64,000 bases of DNA from Caenispirillum salinarum_A (GTDB taxonomy: Bacteria > Pseudomonadota > Alphaproteobacteria > Rhodospirillales > Rhodospirillaceae), in contig NZ_CP085224.1 in assembly GCF_044803115.1 (NCBI RefSeq), positions 1,426,001-1,490,000 of the forward strand, in the 5' to 3' direction. Position numbers and translations under genes: made by a program. How positions within the stretch are numbered: the first letter of the stretch is position 1; each line of letters starts with the position of its first letter. The notes under the pieces were generated by a model, which made no database searches, was not told the DNA's origin, and saw nothing but the letters and a program-made list of their open reading frames with translations. Positions 1-8,622 of this stretch are shown piece by piece.

Positions 1-17
1 GCACGGAGGACCCCGCC

Positions 18-653
18 ATGGCCGGCAAGGGCGAGACGACGCGCGACCGCATTCTGGAGACCGCCGAGGCGGCGGTGCTCGACAAGGGCTTCGGCGCGAC
101 CTCCATCGACGAGCTGATCGCGGCCGTCGGCATCACCAAGAACGGCTTCTTCTATCACTTCCGCGACAAGAACGAACTGGCCCGCGCCCTGCTGCTCCGC
201 TACCTGGAGCGGGAAGAGGCGATCCTCGACGACCTGTTCGACCGCGCGCGGGCGCTGACCGACGATCCGCTGCACGCCTTCCTGGTCGGCCTCAAGCTGT
301 TCGCCGAACTGATGGAGGATCTGCCGGACGGTCATCCCGGTTGCCTCGTCGCCACCTATTGTTATCAGGAGCGCCTGTTCGACGCCGAAGTGCGCGCGTT
401 GAACAGGCGCATCGTCATGGGCTGGCGGGCGCGGTTCCGGGGGCTGCTGGCCGATATCGCGGAACGCTATCCGCCGCGCGAGGCGGTGGACCTGGACGAT
501 CTGGCGGACACGGTCTCGGCGGTGGTGGAAGGCGGGCTGGTGCTCGGCCGCGCGCTCGGTGACCACCACATCCTGCCGCGCCAGGTGATGGTGCTGCGAA
601 GCTTCGTGAAGCTGCTGTTCGCCCCGCAAGGTCAGCCCGTCGCCGCGTCCTGA
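18..653 (+). CDS. TetR/AcrR family transcriptional regulator
   Basis: A 211-residue one-domain repressor. The N-terminal helix-turn-helix sits at about residues 10-55, with the typical TSIDELIAAVGITKNGFFYHF recognition segment (written here only as a family hallmark), and is followed by an all-helical ligand-binding region. The ATG at 18 is preceded by GGAGGA at 5-10, a good ribosome binding site. Its last 22 bases overlap the end of the convergent LysR gene. The ligand and targets cannot be read from the window because whatever lies upstream is cut off. Confidence 0.88.
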   Translation: MAGKGETTRDRILETAEAAVLDKGFGATSIDELIAAVGITKNGFFYHFRDKNELARALLLRYLEREEAILDDLFDRARALTDDPLHAFLVGLKLFAELMEDLPDGHPGCLVATYCYQERLFDAEVRALNRRIVMGWRARFRGLLADIAERYPPREAVDLDDLADTVSAVVEGGLVLGRALGDHHILPRQVMVLRSFVKLLFAPQGQPVAAS

Positions 654-1567
654 GGCGGCGCGGCCGGGGGCGGCGGGGCGTATTCCGGCCGCCGGGCGAG
701 GCCGGCCTTCAGGTGCTCGATCGCCAGCCGGACCTTGGCCGACAGGTGCCGGCGCTGCGGGTAGGCGGCCCAGACGGCGGTGTGCGGCGGGCGGTGGTTG
801 GGCAGCAGGGAGACGAGCCGGCCGGCGGCGATGTGCTCCGTCACGTAGTAGTCGGGCAACTGGCAGAGGCCGAAGCCGCGCAGGGCGGCGTCCAGAACGG
901 CGCTGCCGCTGTTGCAGCGCCACCGGCCGGCGGGGCGCACCAGCGTTGCCCGCCCGCCGCCGTCGTCGAACAGCCAGGTTTCGGCCGTGCCGACCAGGCA
1001 ATCGTGGCCGGCGATTTCCGACAGGCTGTGGGGCGTGCCATTGCGCGCCTGGTAGGCGGGCGCGGCGCACAGGTGCATCACGCGGGGCGCCAGGCGTGTC
1101 GCGATGATGCCCGAGTCCGTCAGCCGGCCCAGGCGGACGGCGAGGTCCACCTGTTCCTGCACCAGATCGATGGTCGTATTGGTCAACTGGATGTCCAGGT
1201 GAAGCGCCGGGTGCTTTTCCAGAAAGGCGTTCATCAGCGGAACGATGAACCGCTCGCCGTAGGAGACGGCGCAGGTCATGCGCAGCACGCCGCGCGGTTC
1301 GCCTTCCTCGCGGTCGACCACGGCGCGCAGGGCCTCGTCGCGCTCCTCCACCAGACGCTGGCACCGCTCCAGCAGGACGCGGCCGGCGTCCGTCAGGGCG
1401 ACGCGGCGGGTGGTGCGGTAGAAAAGGCGCGTCTGGAGCCGGTTCTCCAGCGCCGCCACCTGCCGGCTGACCTGCGACGACGAGACGCGCAGGCGCTCCG
1501 CCCCGGCGCGGAAGCTTCCCGCCTCGGCCACCGCAACGAACTCGTCAATGCCGTCCCAGCGGCTCAT
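632..1567 (-). CDS. LysR family transcriptional regulator
   Basis: A 311-residue LysR-type regulator. The winged helix-turn-helix occupies roughly residues 5-62 (start MSRWDGIDEFVAVAEAGSF) and the periplasmic-binding-like effector domain follows from about residue 90. I chose the ATG at 1567; an upstream in-frame extension to 1804 runs through the frmA promoter and start and has no LysR-like sequence. It is divergent from frmA, with a 28-bp palindrome between them, so it may control frmA-fghA and itself. It ends tail-to-tail with the upstream TetR gene. The inducer is not known; the subfamily looks like the generic alcohol/aromatic-response LysR group. Confidence 0.88.
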   Translation of the reverse strand: MSRWDGIDEFVAVAEAGSFRAGAERLRVSSSQVSRQVAALENRLQTRLFYRTTRRVALTDAGRVLLERCQRLVEERDEALRAVVDREEGEPRGVLRMTCAVSYGERFIVPLMNAFLEKHPALHLDIQLTNTTIDLVQEQVDLAVRLGRLTDSGIIATRLAPRVMHLCAAPAYQARNGTPHSLSEIAGHDCLVGTAETWLFDDGGGRATLVRPAGRWRCNSGSAVLDAALRGFGLCQLPDYYVTEHIAAGRLVSLLPNHRPPHTAVWAAYPQRRHLSAKVRLAIEHLKAGLARRPEYAPPPPAAPPQDAATG

Positions 1568-1585
1568 TCGCGGCCTCCCGCCCCG

Positions 1586-1613
1586 GATATTGTCCCATAT
1601 GTGGAACAATATC
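1586..1613. promoter_or_regulatory. Near-perfect palindrome, likely LysR-type operator between lysR and frmA
   Basis: A 28-bp inverted repeat with arms GATATTGT and ACAATATC; 12 of 14 base pairs match around a CATATG core. It contains the ATTGT...ACAAT / T-N11-A type arrangement usual for LysR operators. It lies 18 bp from the LysR start and about 78 bp from the frmA start. AT-rich sequence in an otherwise GC-rich gap supports a regulatory role. Binding by the neighbouring LysR is inference. Confidence 0.65.
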
Positions 1614-1691
1614 ATGCCGGATCGCAACGCTCGAACCCCTGGCGCAGTGATATTCTCGGGCTCTGACCGTCGAGCCTTGAGGAGTTGCCCC

Positions 1692-2810
1692 ATGCTGAAG
1701 TCTCGTGCCGCCGTGGCCTGGGAGGCCGGAAAGCCGCTGGAGATCGAGGACGTCACCGTCGCCGGCCCGAAGGAGGGCGAGGTGCTGGTCCGCATCGTCG
1801 CCACGGGCGTCTGCCATACCGACGCCTACACCCTGTCGGGCGCCGACCCGGAGGGCATCTTCCCGGCCATCCTGGGACACGAGGGCGGCGGCGTGGTCGA
1901 GGAAGTCGGCCCCGGTGTCACGTCCGTCGCGGTCGGCGATCACGTGATCCCGCTCTACACGCCGGAATGCGGCAAGTGCAAGTTCTGCCTGTCGGGCAAG
2001 ACCAACCTGTGCCAGGCCATCCGCGCCACCCAGGGCAAGGGCCTGATGCCCGACGGCACGACGCGCTTTTCGGTCAACGGAAAGGACGTGTTCCACTACA
2101 TGGGCACCTCCACGTTCTCGGAATACACGGTGCTGCCGGAGATCGCGCTGGCGAAGATCAACAAGGAAGCGCCGCTGGAAAAGGTCTGCCTGCTGGGCTG
2201 CGGCGTCACCACCGGCATGGGCGCAGTGAAGAACACCGCCAAGGTGGAACCGGGGTCCACCGTCGCCATCTTCGGCCTGGGCGGCATCGGACTGGCGGCC
2301 ATCATCGGCAGCGTCATGGCGAAGGCCGAGCGCATCATCGGCATCGACATCAACCCCGACAAGTTCGAGATCGCGAGGCAATTGGGCGCGACCGACGTGG
2401 TCAATCCCAAGGACCATGACCGTCCCATCCAGGACGTCCTGGTGGAGATGACCGACGGCGGCGTGGACTACAGCTTCGAGTGCATCGGCAACGTCAACGT
2501 CATGCGCTCGGCCCTGGAGTGCTGCCACAAGGGCTGGGGCGAGTCGACCATCATCGGCGTCGCCGGCGCCGGCGAGGAAATCCGCACGCGCCCGTTCCAG
2601 CTGGTCACCGGCCGGGTCTGGCGCGGGTCGGCCTTCGGCGGCGTCAAGGGCCGCTCGGAACTGCCGGACTACGTGGAGCGCTACATGAAGGGCGAGTACG
2701 AGCTGGACACGTTCATCACCCACACCATGGGGCTGGACGACATCAACAAGGCCTTCGACCTGATGCACGAGGGCAAGAGCATCCGCTCCGTCATCCTGTA
2801 CGACCGCTGA
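1692..2810 (+). CDS. frmA: S-(hydroxymethyl)glutathione dehydrogenase / class III alcohol dehydrogenase
   Basis: A 372-residue zinc-dependent medium-chain dehydrogenase that oxidises the formaldehyde-glutathione adduct to S-formylglutathione with NAD. Catalytic zinc ligands are C41, H63/E64 and C170; the structural zinc cysteines are C93, C96, C99 and C107; the NAD-binding glycine motif GLGGIG is at 195-200. The segment following the structural zinc (RATQGKG) is characteristic of class III enzymes. Start at 1692 gives the standard length; GAGGAGTTG lies just upstream. It is followed after 11 bases by fghA, forming the classical formaldehyde detoxification pair, and is divergent from a LysR gene. 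Confidence 0.96.
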   Translation: MLKSRAAVAWEAGKPLEIEDVTVAGPKEGEVLVRIVATGVCHTDAYTLSGADPEGIFPAILGHEGGGVVEEVGPGVTSVAVGDHVIPLYTPECGKCKFCLSGKTNLCQAIRATQGKGLMPDGTTRFSVNGKDVFHYMGTSTFSEYTVLPEIALAKINKEAPLEKVCLLGCGVTTGMGAVKNTAKVEPGSTVAIFGLGGIGLAAIIGSVMAKAERIIGIDINPDKFEIARQLGATDVVNPKDHDRPIQDVLVEMTDGGVDYSFECIGNVNVMRSALECCHKGWGESTIIGVAGAGEEIRTRPFQLVTGRVWRGSAFGGVKGRSELPDYVERYMKGEYELDTFITHTMGLDDINKAFDLMHEGKSIRSVILYDR

Positions 2811-2821
2811 GGAGGACCGGC

Positions 2822-3679
2822 ATGACCGAGGAGCTGTCCATCGTCGCCGAGAACAAGTGTTTCGGCGGCTGGCACAAGCGCTACACCCACCGCTCCACTG
2901 CGCTGAACTGCGCCATGACGTTCGCGGTCTTCCTGCCGCCCGGCGCCGCGGAAGGGGCGCCGGTGCCGGCCGTCTACTGGCTGTCCGGCCTGACCTGCAC
3001 GGACGAGAACTTCATGCAGAAGGCCGGCGCCATGCGTGTTGCGGCTGACCTGGGCCTGGCCCTGGTCGCGCCGGACACCAGCCCGCGGGGCGACGACGTT
3101 CCCGATGATCCGGACGGAGCGTGGGACTTCGGCAAAGGGGCCGGCTTCTATGTGGATGCGACGGAAGCGCCGTGGTCGCGGCACTACCGGATGCACGACT
3201 ACGTGGTCAACGAGTTGCCGGCGCTGGTCGAGCGGCTTTTTCCGGTGACCGGCCGGCGCGCCATCTCGGGTCATTCGATGGGCGGCCACGGGGCGCTGGT
3301 CTGCGCGCTGCGCAATCCGGGGCGGTATGTCTCAGTGTCCGCCTTCGCACCCATTGCCAATCCTTCGGCGGTGCCGTGGGGGGAAAAGGCGCTGGGCCAC
3401 CTGCTCGGCGCCGACCGGACGCGGTGGCGGAAATGGGATGCCAGCGTCCTGCTGACGGAGGCCGGGGAGCACCTGCCGACGCTGATCGACCAGGGCGACC
3501 GGGACACGTTCCTGGAGACGCAGCTGCGGCCCGACACCCTGAAGCGCGCGGCCGAGGCGGCGGATTACCCCATGACGCTGCGCATGCAGCCGGGCTACGA
3601 CCACAGCTACTACTTCATCGCCACCTTCATCGAGGACCACCTGCGCCACCACGCCAAGGCGCTCGGCGCGGTGGGGTGA
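2822..3679 (+). CDS. fghA: S-formylglutathione hydrolase
   Basis: A 285-residue alpha/beta hydrolase of the esterase D family that converts S-formylglutathione to formate and glutathione, the second step after FrmA. The nucleophile elbow GHSMGGHGAL places the catalytic Ser at 152; the acid lies in the DQGDRD segment (223-228) and the base is H261 in YDHSYYF. The ATG at 2822 has GAGGA eight bases upstream (2811-2815), and an upstream extension is only frmA in another frame. Co-transcription with frmA is near certain from the 11-base gap. A bidirectional terminator follows. Confidence 0.95.
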   Translation: MTEELSIVAENKCFGGWHKRYTHRSTALNCAMTFAVFLPPGAAEGAPVPAVYWLSGLTCTDENFMQKAGAMRVAADLGLALVAPDTSPRGDDVPDDPDGAWDFGKGAGFYVDATEAPWSRHYRMHDYVVNELPALVERLFPVTGRRAISGHSMGGHGALVCALRNPGRYVSVSAFAPIANPSAVPWGEKALGHLLGADRTRWRKWDASVLLTEAGEHLPTLIDQGDRDTFLETQLRPDTLKRAAEAADYPMTLRMQPGYDHSYYFIATFIEDHLRHHAKALGAVG

Positions 3680-3707
3680 GGGCTGCACGTCCCCGCGGGC
3701 TTCAAGG

Positions 3708-3740
3708 AAAAGGGCCGCTTCATGAAGAAGCGGCCCCTTC
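3708..3740. terminator. Bidirectional intrinsic terminator between fghA and pgk
   Basis: A hairpin with arms AAAGGGCCGCTTC (3709-3721) and GAAGCGGCCCCTT (3727-3739), one mismatch and a five-base loop. It sits in the gap between two convergent genes, with short A/T runs on both sides, so it can serve both. Confidence 0.75.
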
Positions 3741-3762
3741 CGATCCGGGATGACCGGTGTCG

Positions 3763-4956
3763 TTAGTCTTCCAGCGCCGCGACGCCGGGCAGGGTCTTGC
3801 CTTCCATCCATTCCAGGAAGGCGCCGCCGGCGGTGGAGACGTAGGAGAACTGGCCTTCCACGCCCGCGTTCGCCAGCGCCGAAACCGTGTCGCCGCCGCC
3901 GGCGACGGTCAGCAGGCTGCCGGCCTTGGTCAGCTTCGCGGCTTCCTGGGCGACGGCGTTGGTGGCGGCGTCGAAGGGCTTGATCTCGAACGCGCCCAGC
4001 GGGCCGTTCCACACCAGCGTCTTGCAGTCGGCAAGCTTCTTCTTCAGGGCCTCGGCGCTGTCCGGGCCGATGTCCAGGATCATCTTGTCGGCCGGCACGG
4101 CGTCGGCCGGAACGGTCTCGTTGGCCGCGCCTTCCTCGAACTTGTCGGCGACCACCACGTCGGTCGGCAGCACGATCTCGCAGCCGGCCTTCTCGGCCTT
4201 GTCCATGATCTCGCGCGCGGTGCCGGCCATGTCGGATTCGCACAGGCTCTTGCCGATCTCGACGCCCTTGGCGAACAGGAAGGTGTTGGCCATGCCGCCG
4301 CCAATGACGATCATGTCAACCTTCTCCACCAGGTTGCCCAGCACGTCGAGCTTGGTGGAAATCTTGGCGCCGCCGACCAGCGCCGCGGCCGGGCGTTCCG
4401 GCTTTTGCAGAGCCTTGGTCAGGGCCTCCAGTTCCGCCTGCATCAGCCGCCCGGCGGCCGACGGCAGCAGGTGGGCGATGGCCTCGGTGGAGGCGTGCGC
4501 GCGGTGGGCGGTGGAGAAGGCGTCGTTGACGTAGACGTCCGCCAGGTCCGCCAGGTCGCGGGCGAAGGCGGGATCGTTCTTCTCTTCCTCGGCGTGGAAG
4601 CGCAGGTTCTCCAGCAGCGCCACCTCACCGGAAGCCAGGCCGTTCACCACGGTCTCGGCAGCCGGGCCGACGCAGTCGTCGGCGAAGGCGACGGAGGTGC
4701 CGAGCGCCTGGCCGAGCGCATCGGCCACGGGCTTGAGGCTCATCTCCGGCACGCGCTTGCCCTTGGGGCGGCCGAAGTGGGACACGACCACCACCTTGGC
4801 GCCCTTGGCGGTCAGGTCGCGGATGGTGTCGCAGGAACGGTCGATACGGGTGGTGTCGGTGACCTTGCCGTCCTTCATGGGAACGTTGAGGTCCGAGCGC
4901 ACCAGCACCCGCTTGCCGGAGACGTCGATGTCGTCGATGGTCTTGAAGTCTGCCAT
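3763..4956 (-). CDS. pgk: Phosphoglycerate kinase
   Basis: A 397-residue cytosolic glycolytic enzyme that transfers phosphate from 1,3-bisphosphoglycerate to ADP. The N-terminal signature GKRVLVRSDLNVP near residues 15-27 and the C-terminal GGGDTVSA nucleotide-binding loop are present, and length is normal. I took the ATG at 4956 (MADFKTIDD) with AGGGAGGACCA upstream; a longer frame to 5046 has no family similarity. It lies downstream of gap on the same strand with a 112-base gap, as is common for gap-pgk operons in alphaproteobacteria. Confidence 0.97.
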   Translation of the reverse strand: MADFKTIDDIDVSGKRVLVRSDLNVPMKDGKVTDTTRIDRSCDTIRDLTAKGAKVVVVSHFGRPKGKRVPEMSLKPVADALGQALGTSVAFADDCVGPAAETVVNGLASGEVALLENLRFHAEEEKNDPAFARDLADLADVYVNDAFSTAHRAHASTEAIAHLLPSAAGRLMQAELEALTKALQKPERPAAALVGGAKISTKLDVLGNLVEKVDMIVIGGGMANTFLFAKGVEIGKSLCESDMAGTAREIMDKAEKAGCEIVLPTDVVVADKFEEGAANETVPADAVPADKMILDIGPDSAEALKKKLADCKTLVWNGPLGAFEIKPFDAATNAVAQEAAKLTKAGSLLTVAGGGDTVSALANAGVEGQFSYVSTAGGAFLEWMEGKTLPGVAALED

Positions 4957-4998
4957 GGAGTGGTCCTCCCTGCGGGAAACGTGGGGGCTGACGGACGA

Positions 4999-5032
4999 CC
5001 GCCCCCGCCACGGGGTGCGTGGGCGGGGGCGG
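4999..5032. promoter_or_regulatory. GC hairpin in the gap-pgk intergenic region
   Basis: A strong inverted repeat, CCGCCCCCGCCAC paired with GTGGGCGGGGGCGG around a short loop, fills the middle of the gap between gap and pgk. It has no T run on the minus strand, so it is more likely an mRNA processing or stabilising stem than a terminator. Confidence 0.45.
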
Positions 5033-5068
5033 CCGGAAACCGTCACGTATGGAAGGGGCGGCCGCCGC

Positions 5069-6076
5069 TTAGAGCAGCTTGCCCATCACCACGGCGGTGT
5101 CGAGCATGCGGTTGGAGAAGCCCCACTCGTTGTCGTACCAGGACATGACGCGGACAAAGTTGTCCTCCAGCACCTTGGTGCCGTCGGCGTCGAAGGTGGA
5201 GCTGTTCTGGTTGTGGTTGAAGTCGACCGACACCAGCGGCAGCTCGTTGTAGCCCAGCACGCCCTTCAGCTTGCCGTTGGCGGCTTCCTTCATGGCCTCG
5301 TTCACCTGCTCGGCGGTGACGTTGCTCTTCAGCACGACCTTCAGGTCCACCAGCGAGACGTTGGCGGTCGGCACGCGGATGGCCACGCCGTCCAGCTTGC
5401 CCTTCAGCTCGGGCAGCACCAGGCCGACGGCCTTGGCGGCACCCGTGGAGGTCGGGATCATGGACACGGCGGCGGCGCGGGCGCGGTGCAGGTCCTTGTG
5501 CAGGCTGTCCACCGTGTTCTGGTCACCGGTGTAGGCGTGGATGGTGGTCATGAAACCATGATCCAGGCCGAACTTCTCCTGCAGCACCCAGGCGACCGGG
5601 GCCAGGCAGTTGGTGGTGCACGAGGCGTTGGAGACGATCTTGTGGTCGGCCGTCAGGTCCTCGTGGTTGACGCCGTAGACCACCGTCATGTCGGCGCCCT
5701 TGGACGGGGCGGAGACCAGCACGCGCTTGGCGCCGGCGTCCAGGTGGACCTTCGCCTTCTCGGCGTCGGTGAAGATGCCGGTGCACTCTGCGACGATGTC
5801 GACGTTCAGGTCCTTCCAGGGCAGCTTGGTCGGGTCCTTTTCGGCGATCACCTTGATGGAGGTGCTGCCGATGACCATGCTGTCGCCCTCGACCGAAACC
5901 TCGGCCGGCAGGATGCCATGAACGGAGTCGTACTTCAGCAGGTGCGCATTGGCCTCGGCCGAACCCAGGTCGTTGATGGCGACCACCTCGACGTCCGAGC
6001 GGCCGGATTCGATGAGGGCCCGCAGCACCAGGCGGCCAATGCGACCGAAACCGTTAATCGCAACGCGAACTGCCAT
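5069..6076 (-). CDS. gap: Glyceraldehyde-3-phosphate dehydrogenase, type I
   Basis: A 335-residue NAD(P)-dependent dehydrogenase making 1,3-bisphosphoglycerate. The Rossmann motif INGFGRIGR is at residues 7-15; the active-site segment SNASCTTNCLAP places the catalytic Cys at 153, with the partner His at 180 in TTIHAYTGDQ. Full length with conserved C-terminal WYDNEWGF. It is first in the gap-pgk unit and divergent from the polyphosphate phosphotransferase gene. GGAGGAAGTT just upstream of the ATG supports the start. Confidence 0.97.
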   Translation of the reverse strand: MAVRVAINGFGRIGRLVLRALIESGRSDVEVVAINDLGSAEANAHLLKYDSVHGILPAEVSVEGDSMVIGSTSIKVIAEKDPTKLPWKDLNVDIVAECTGIFTDAEKAKVHLDAGAKRVLVSAPSKGADMTVVYGVNHEDLTADHKIVSNASCTTNCLAPVAWVLQEKFGLDHGFMTTIHAYTGDQNTVDSLHKDLHRARAAAVSMIPTSTGAAKAVGLVLPELKGKLDGVAIRVPTANVSLVDLKVVLKSNVTAEQVNEAMKEAANGKLKGVLGYNELPLVSVDFNHNQNSSTFDADGTKVLEDNFVRVMSWYDNEWGFSNRMLDTAVVMGKLL

Positions 6077-6248
6077 AACTTCCTCCGTCTGAAATGTCCT
6101 GTCGGCCCGATACGGCCGGTCGATGTCTCACCGCTCAACGTGCGGCGGGGAAAAACGGGTCCTATCGTTTCTCACAGAAGACCCCGCGAATCCAGCACCA
6201 TTGAAGGCTAGACCCGCCCGGTCCTTTGCCGGGTGGTCGTAGGTCGCC

Positions 6249-6264
6249 TATGCCCCGGGGCATA
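6249..6264. promoter_or_regulatory. 16-bp perfect palindrome in the gap/pap divergent region
   Basis: The sequence TATGCCCCGGGGCATA is a perfect inverted repeat in the 277-base region between the divergent gap and polyphosphate phosphotransferase genes, about 90 bases before the pap start. It is a candidate operator for an unidentified dimeric regulator. Confidence 0.45.
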
Positions 6265-6353
6265 ACCTCAGTCATAACAGGGGTTTAAGGCATTGCGCCG
6301 GGGCACGGAAGCGGTACTCTGTGCGCATGACAAACGCATGACGGGAGTGGGGA

Positions 6354-7919
6354 ATGTTCAGGACCGCCGAGTTGGGCCGCACGGTCTCCAAAGAGGATTT
6401 CGAAGCCGTCGCCGGCCCGCTGCGCATCGAACTGATCGAGTTGCAGCAGAAGCTGCGGTCGGCGGGCTTTCCTGTCATCGTCATCTTCGCGGGGGTGGAC
6501 GGTGCCGGCAAGTCGGAAACCATCAACCTCCTGAACGAGTGGATGGACCCGCGCTGGATCGTCACGCGCGCCTACGGCCAGCCCAGCGACGAGGAGCGCG
6601 AGCGGCCGCACTTCTGGCGCTACTGGCGCGACCTGCCGCCACGCGGGCGCATTGGCCTGTTCCTCAGCCCGTGGTACTCGCAGCCGCTGCTGGAGCGCGC
6701 CTACGGCCAGATCGACGACGCCCGCTTCGACGAGCGCCTGTCGCGCATCGCCGCCTTTGAGAAGGAACTGGCCGACGACGGCGCGCTGATCCTGAAATTC
6801 TGGATGCACCTGGGCAAGAAGGAGCAGAAAAAGCGCCTCAAGACCCTGGAGAAGGACCCCAACGAGTCCTGGCGCGTCACCGAGCGCGACTGGACGCACT
6901 GGGAAATGTACGAGGACTTCATCGAGGCGTCCGAGCGCCTGATCGTTCAGACCAGCGTGGCCCATGCCCCGTGGCAGATCGTGGAAGGCTCGGACAACCG
7001 CTATCGGTCTCTGACCGTGCTGACCGCCATCCGTGACGCCGCCCTGCGCCACCTTGAATCGCAGAAGATGCGCAACAAGCTGGTCCATACGCTCGACGCC
7101 AAGCAAAGAAAGCAGGAAGAGCAGGTGGAGCAGGCCGCCGTGGAGGCCGGCGCCGATGTGGAACACGCCAGCGGCCGGCAGATTCTGTCGCGCCTGCCGT
7201 CGATCCTCACCGCGCTCGACATGGACAAGAGCCTCTCCAAGAAGGAATACAGCGCGCGCCTGCAAAAAGGCCGGGCGCGGCTGAACGGCCTGTACCGGGC
7301 GGCCAAGGCCAAGGGAATCAGTTCCATCCTGGTGTTCGAGGGCTGGGACGCCGGCGGCAAGGGGGGTGCCATCCGCCGCCTGACCGCCGCCATGGACGCC
7401 CGCGACTACCAGGTGATCCCGGTCGCCGCGCCGACGGACGAGGAGCGCGACCACCACTACCTGTGGCGCTTCTGGCGCCACCTGTCCCGCGCCGGCCGCG
7501 CCACCATCTATGACCGAAGCTGGTACGGCCGCGTCCTGGTGGAGCGTGTGGAAGGCTTCGCCACGCAGGAGGAATGGAAGCGGGCGTATTCGGAAATCCG
7601 CGACTTCGAGGAACAACTGGTCGAGCACGGGTCGGTGCTGGTGAAGTACTGGTTCCACGTCACCCCCGAGGAACAGCTCGCCCGCTTCAAGAAGCGCGAG
7701 GAAACGCCCTACAAGCGCTGGAAGCTGACGGACGAGGACTGGCGCAACCGCGAGAAGTGGGGTGACTACGAGGCGGCGGTCAACGAGATGGTGGAGCGCA
7801 CCTCGACCCATGCATGCCCGTGGACGCTGGTGGAAGGCGACGACAAGCGCTTCGCCCGCGTCAAGGCGCTGGAAACCTATTGCGAGGCGCTGGAGCGGCG
7901 GCTGGACGGCGAGAAGTAG
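6354..7919 (+). CDS. pap: Polyphosphate:AMP phosphotransferase (two-domain PPK2)
   Basis: A 521-residue protein with two tandem PPK2 domains, the layout of class II PPK2 (Acinetobacter PAP), which phosphorylates AMP to ADP using polyphosphate. Walker A motifs are GVDGAGKS at 47-54 in the first domain and GWDAGGKG at 330-337 in the second, each followed by its Walker B and lid-module arginines. In the family the C-terminal domain carries activity. GGGAGTGGGGA precedes the ATG. A nearly equal pair of RxxW/E..R motifs (VTERDWTHWEMYEDF and LTDEDWRNREKWGDY) shows the internal duplication. It is monocistronic, divergent from gap. Confidence 0.92.
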   Translation: MFRTAELGRTVSKEDFEAVAGPLRIELIELQQKLRSAGFPVIVIFAGVDGAGKSETINLLNEWMDPRWIVTRAYGQPSDEERERPHFWRYWRDLPPRGRIGLFLSPWYSQPLLERAYGQIDDARFDERLSRIAAFEKELADDGALILKFWMHLGKKEQKKRLKTLEKDPNESWRVTERDWTHWEMYEDFIEASERLIVQTSVAHAPWQIVEGSDNRYRSLTVLTAIRDAALRHLESQKMRNKLVHTLDAKQRKQEEQVEQAAVEAGADVEHASGRQILSRLPSILTALDMDKSLSKKEYSARLQKGRARLNGLYRAAKAKGISSILVFEGWDAGGKGGAIRRLTAAMDARDYQVIPVAAPTDEERDHHYLWRFWRHLSRAGRATIYDRSWYGRVLVERVEGFATQEEWKRAYSEIRDFEEQLVEHGSVLVKYWFHVTPEEQLARFKKREETPYKRWKLTDEDWRNREKWGDYEAAVNEMVERTSTHACPWTLVEGDDKRFARVKALETYCEALERRLDGEK

Positions 7920-8040
7920 AAGTTTCTTCGTTCAGACGCCACAAAGGCTCACGCGCCTGCCCGACGCGGGGTCGCACTGTGTGCTCCGCACACGCCTTCG
8001 GCTCCGCGCCCCTGTGTCGCGCATTTCGCTCTCTACAGGA
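7920..8040. other. Convergent intergenic gap, no gene
   Basis: This 121-base gap lies between the 3' ends of pap and the secreted HExxH protein. It contains a small stem GTGTG-CTCCG-CACAC near 7980 but no clear U-tract terminator and no coding signal. Confidence 0.4.
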
Positions 8041-8622
8041 TCAGTCCGGTGCCTTTTCCAGCCCCGGATGCACGTCGGGCTGGCAGCGTGAGATGGCGAA
8101 GATGAAGCACCAGTCGAAGCCCGCGTCGACGCCGCGTTCCTTCAGCCATTCGTCCTGCATCTTGTAGGCCTGCCACTCCGGCTCGTACATGCAGGTCCAG
8201 GTGCGCCGCGTCCACTGGATGTGGTGGATCAGCTCGTGCAGCAGCGACGAAACGTGCATGGGATCGTCGGCCGACCACGGCCGCACAAGGAGGATGCGCC
8301 GGGCCTCCATGTCGTAGGCGGCGCGCAGCTTTTCATCCACCAGAACGACGCGGCCCTCGTAGTCGATGGACGTGCCGGGGCTGCACAGGCTGATGGCGGG
8401 CAGGTTTTCCAGGGCGTCGGAGACGTTATAGCCCGAGTTCTCGCCGATCCAGGTGATCAGGTCGGTCACCAGCTCCGGCGAGGGAAAGGCACTGGCGAGG
8501 CTTCCGGGAACGACGTGGCGGGGCGCGGTGGGGCAGTCGAGTGGCGGCGCATCCTGGGCGACGGCCGGCGCCGCCGCCACGGCACCAAGGACGAGGGCCG
8601 CCAGGAACCGCGTTGCCACCAT
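8041..8622 (-). CDS. Secreted HExxH-containing protein of unknown function (DUF6647-like)
   Basis: A 193-residue protein with a Sec signal peptide (about residues 1-23, cut after AVAQ). The mature part holds a HELIHH motif at 129-134 and E147/E149 about 16 residues later, the arrangement of a zinc-binding HExxH...E peptidase-like centre, plus several cysteines (30, 80, 144, 172, 180) that could form periplasmic disulfides. The ATG at 8622 is preceded by GGGAG; a longer frame to 8667 lacks a signal peptide at the right place. It resembles uncharacterised proteobacterial proteins, and protease activity is unproven. It stands alone between pap and folC. Confidence 0.78.
   Translation of the reverse strand: MVATRFLAALVLGAVAAAPAVAQDAPPLDCPTAPRHVVPGSLASAFPSPELVTDLITWIGENSGYNVSDALENLPAISLCSPGTSIDYEGRVVLVDEKLRAAYDMEARRILLVRPWSADDPMHVSSLLHELIHHIQWTRRTWTCMYEPEWQAYKMQDEWLKERGVDAGFDWCFIFAISRCQPDVHPGLEKAPD

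Noticed and set aside
1548..1691. N-terminal extension of the frmA frame
   Set aside because: It translates the lysR start and the palindrome, has no family similarity, and the true start at 1692 has a ribosome site.
7942..8035. Further copy of the dispersed paired repeat
   Set aside because: It has small stems but lacks the CTTTCGCAGG core shared by the other four copies.
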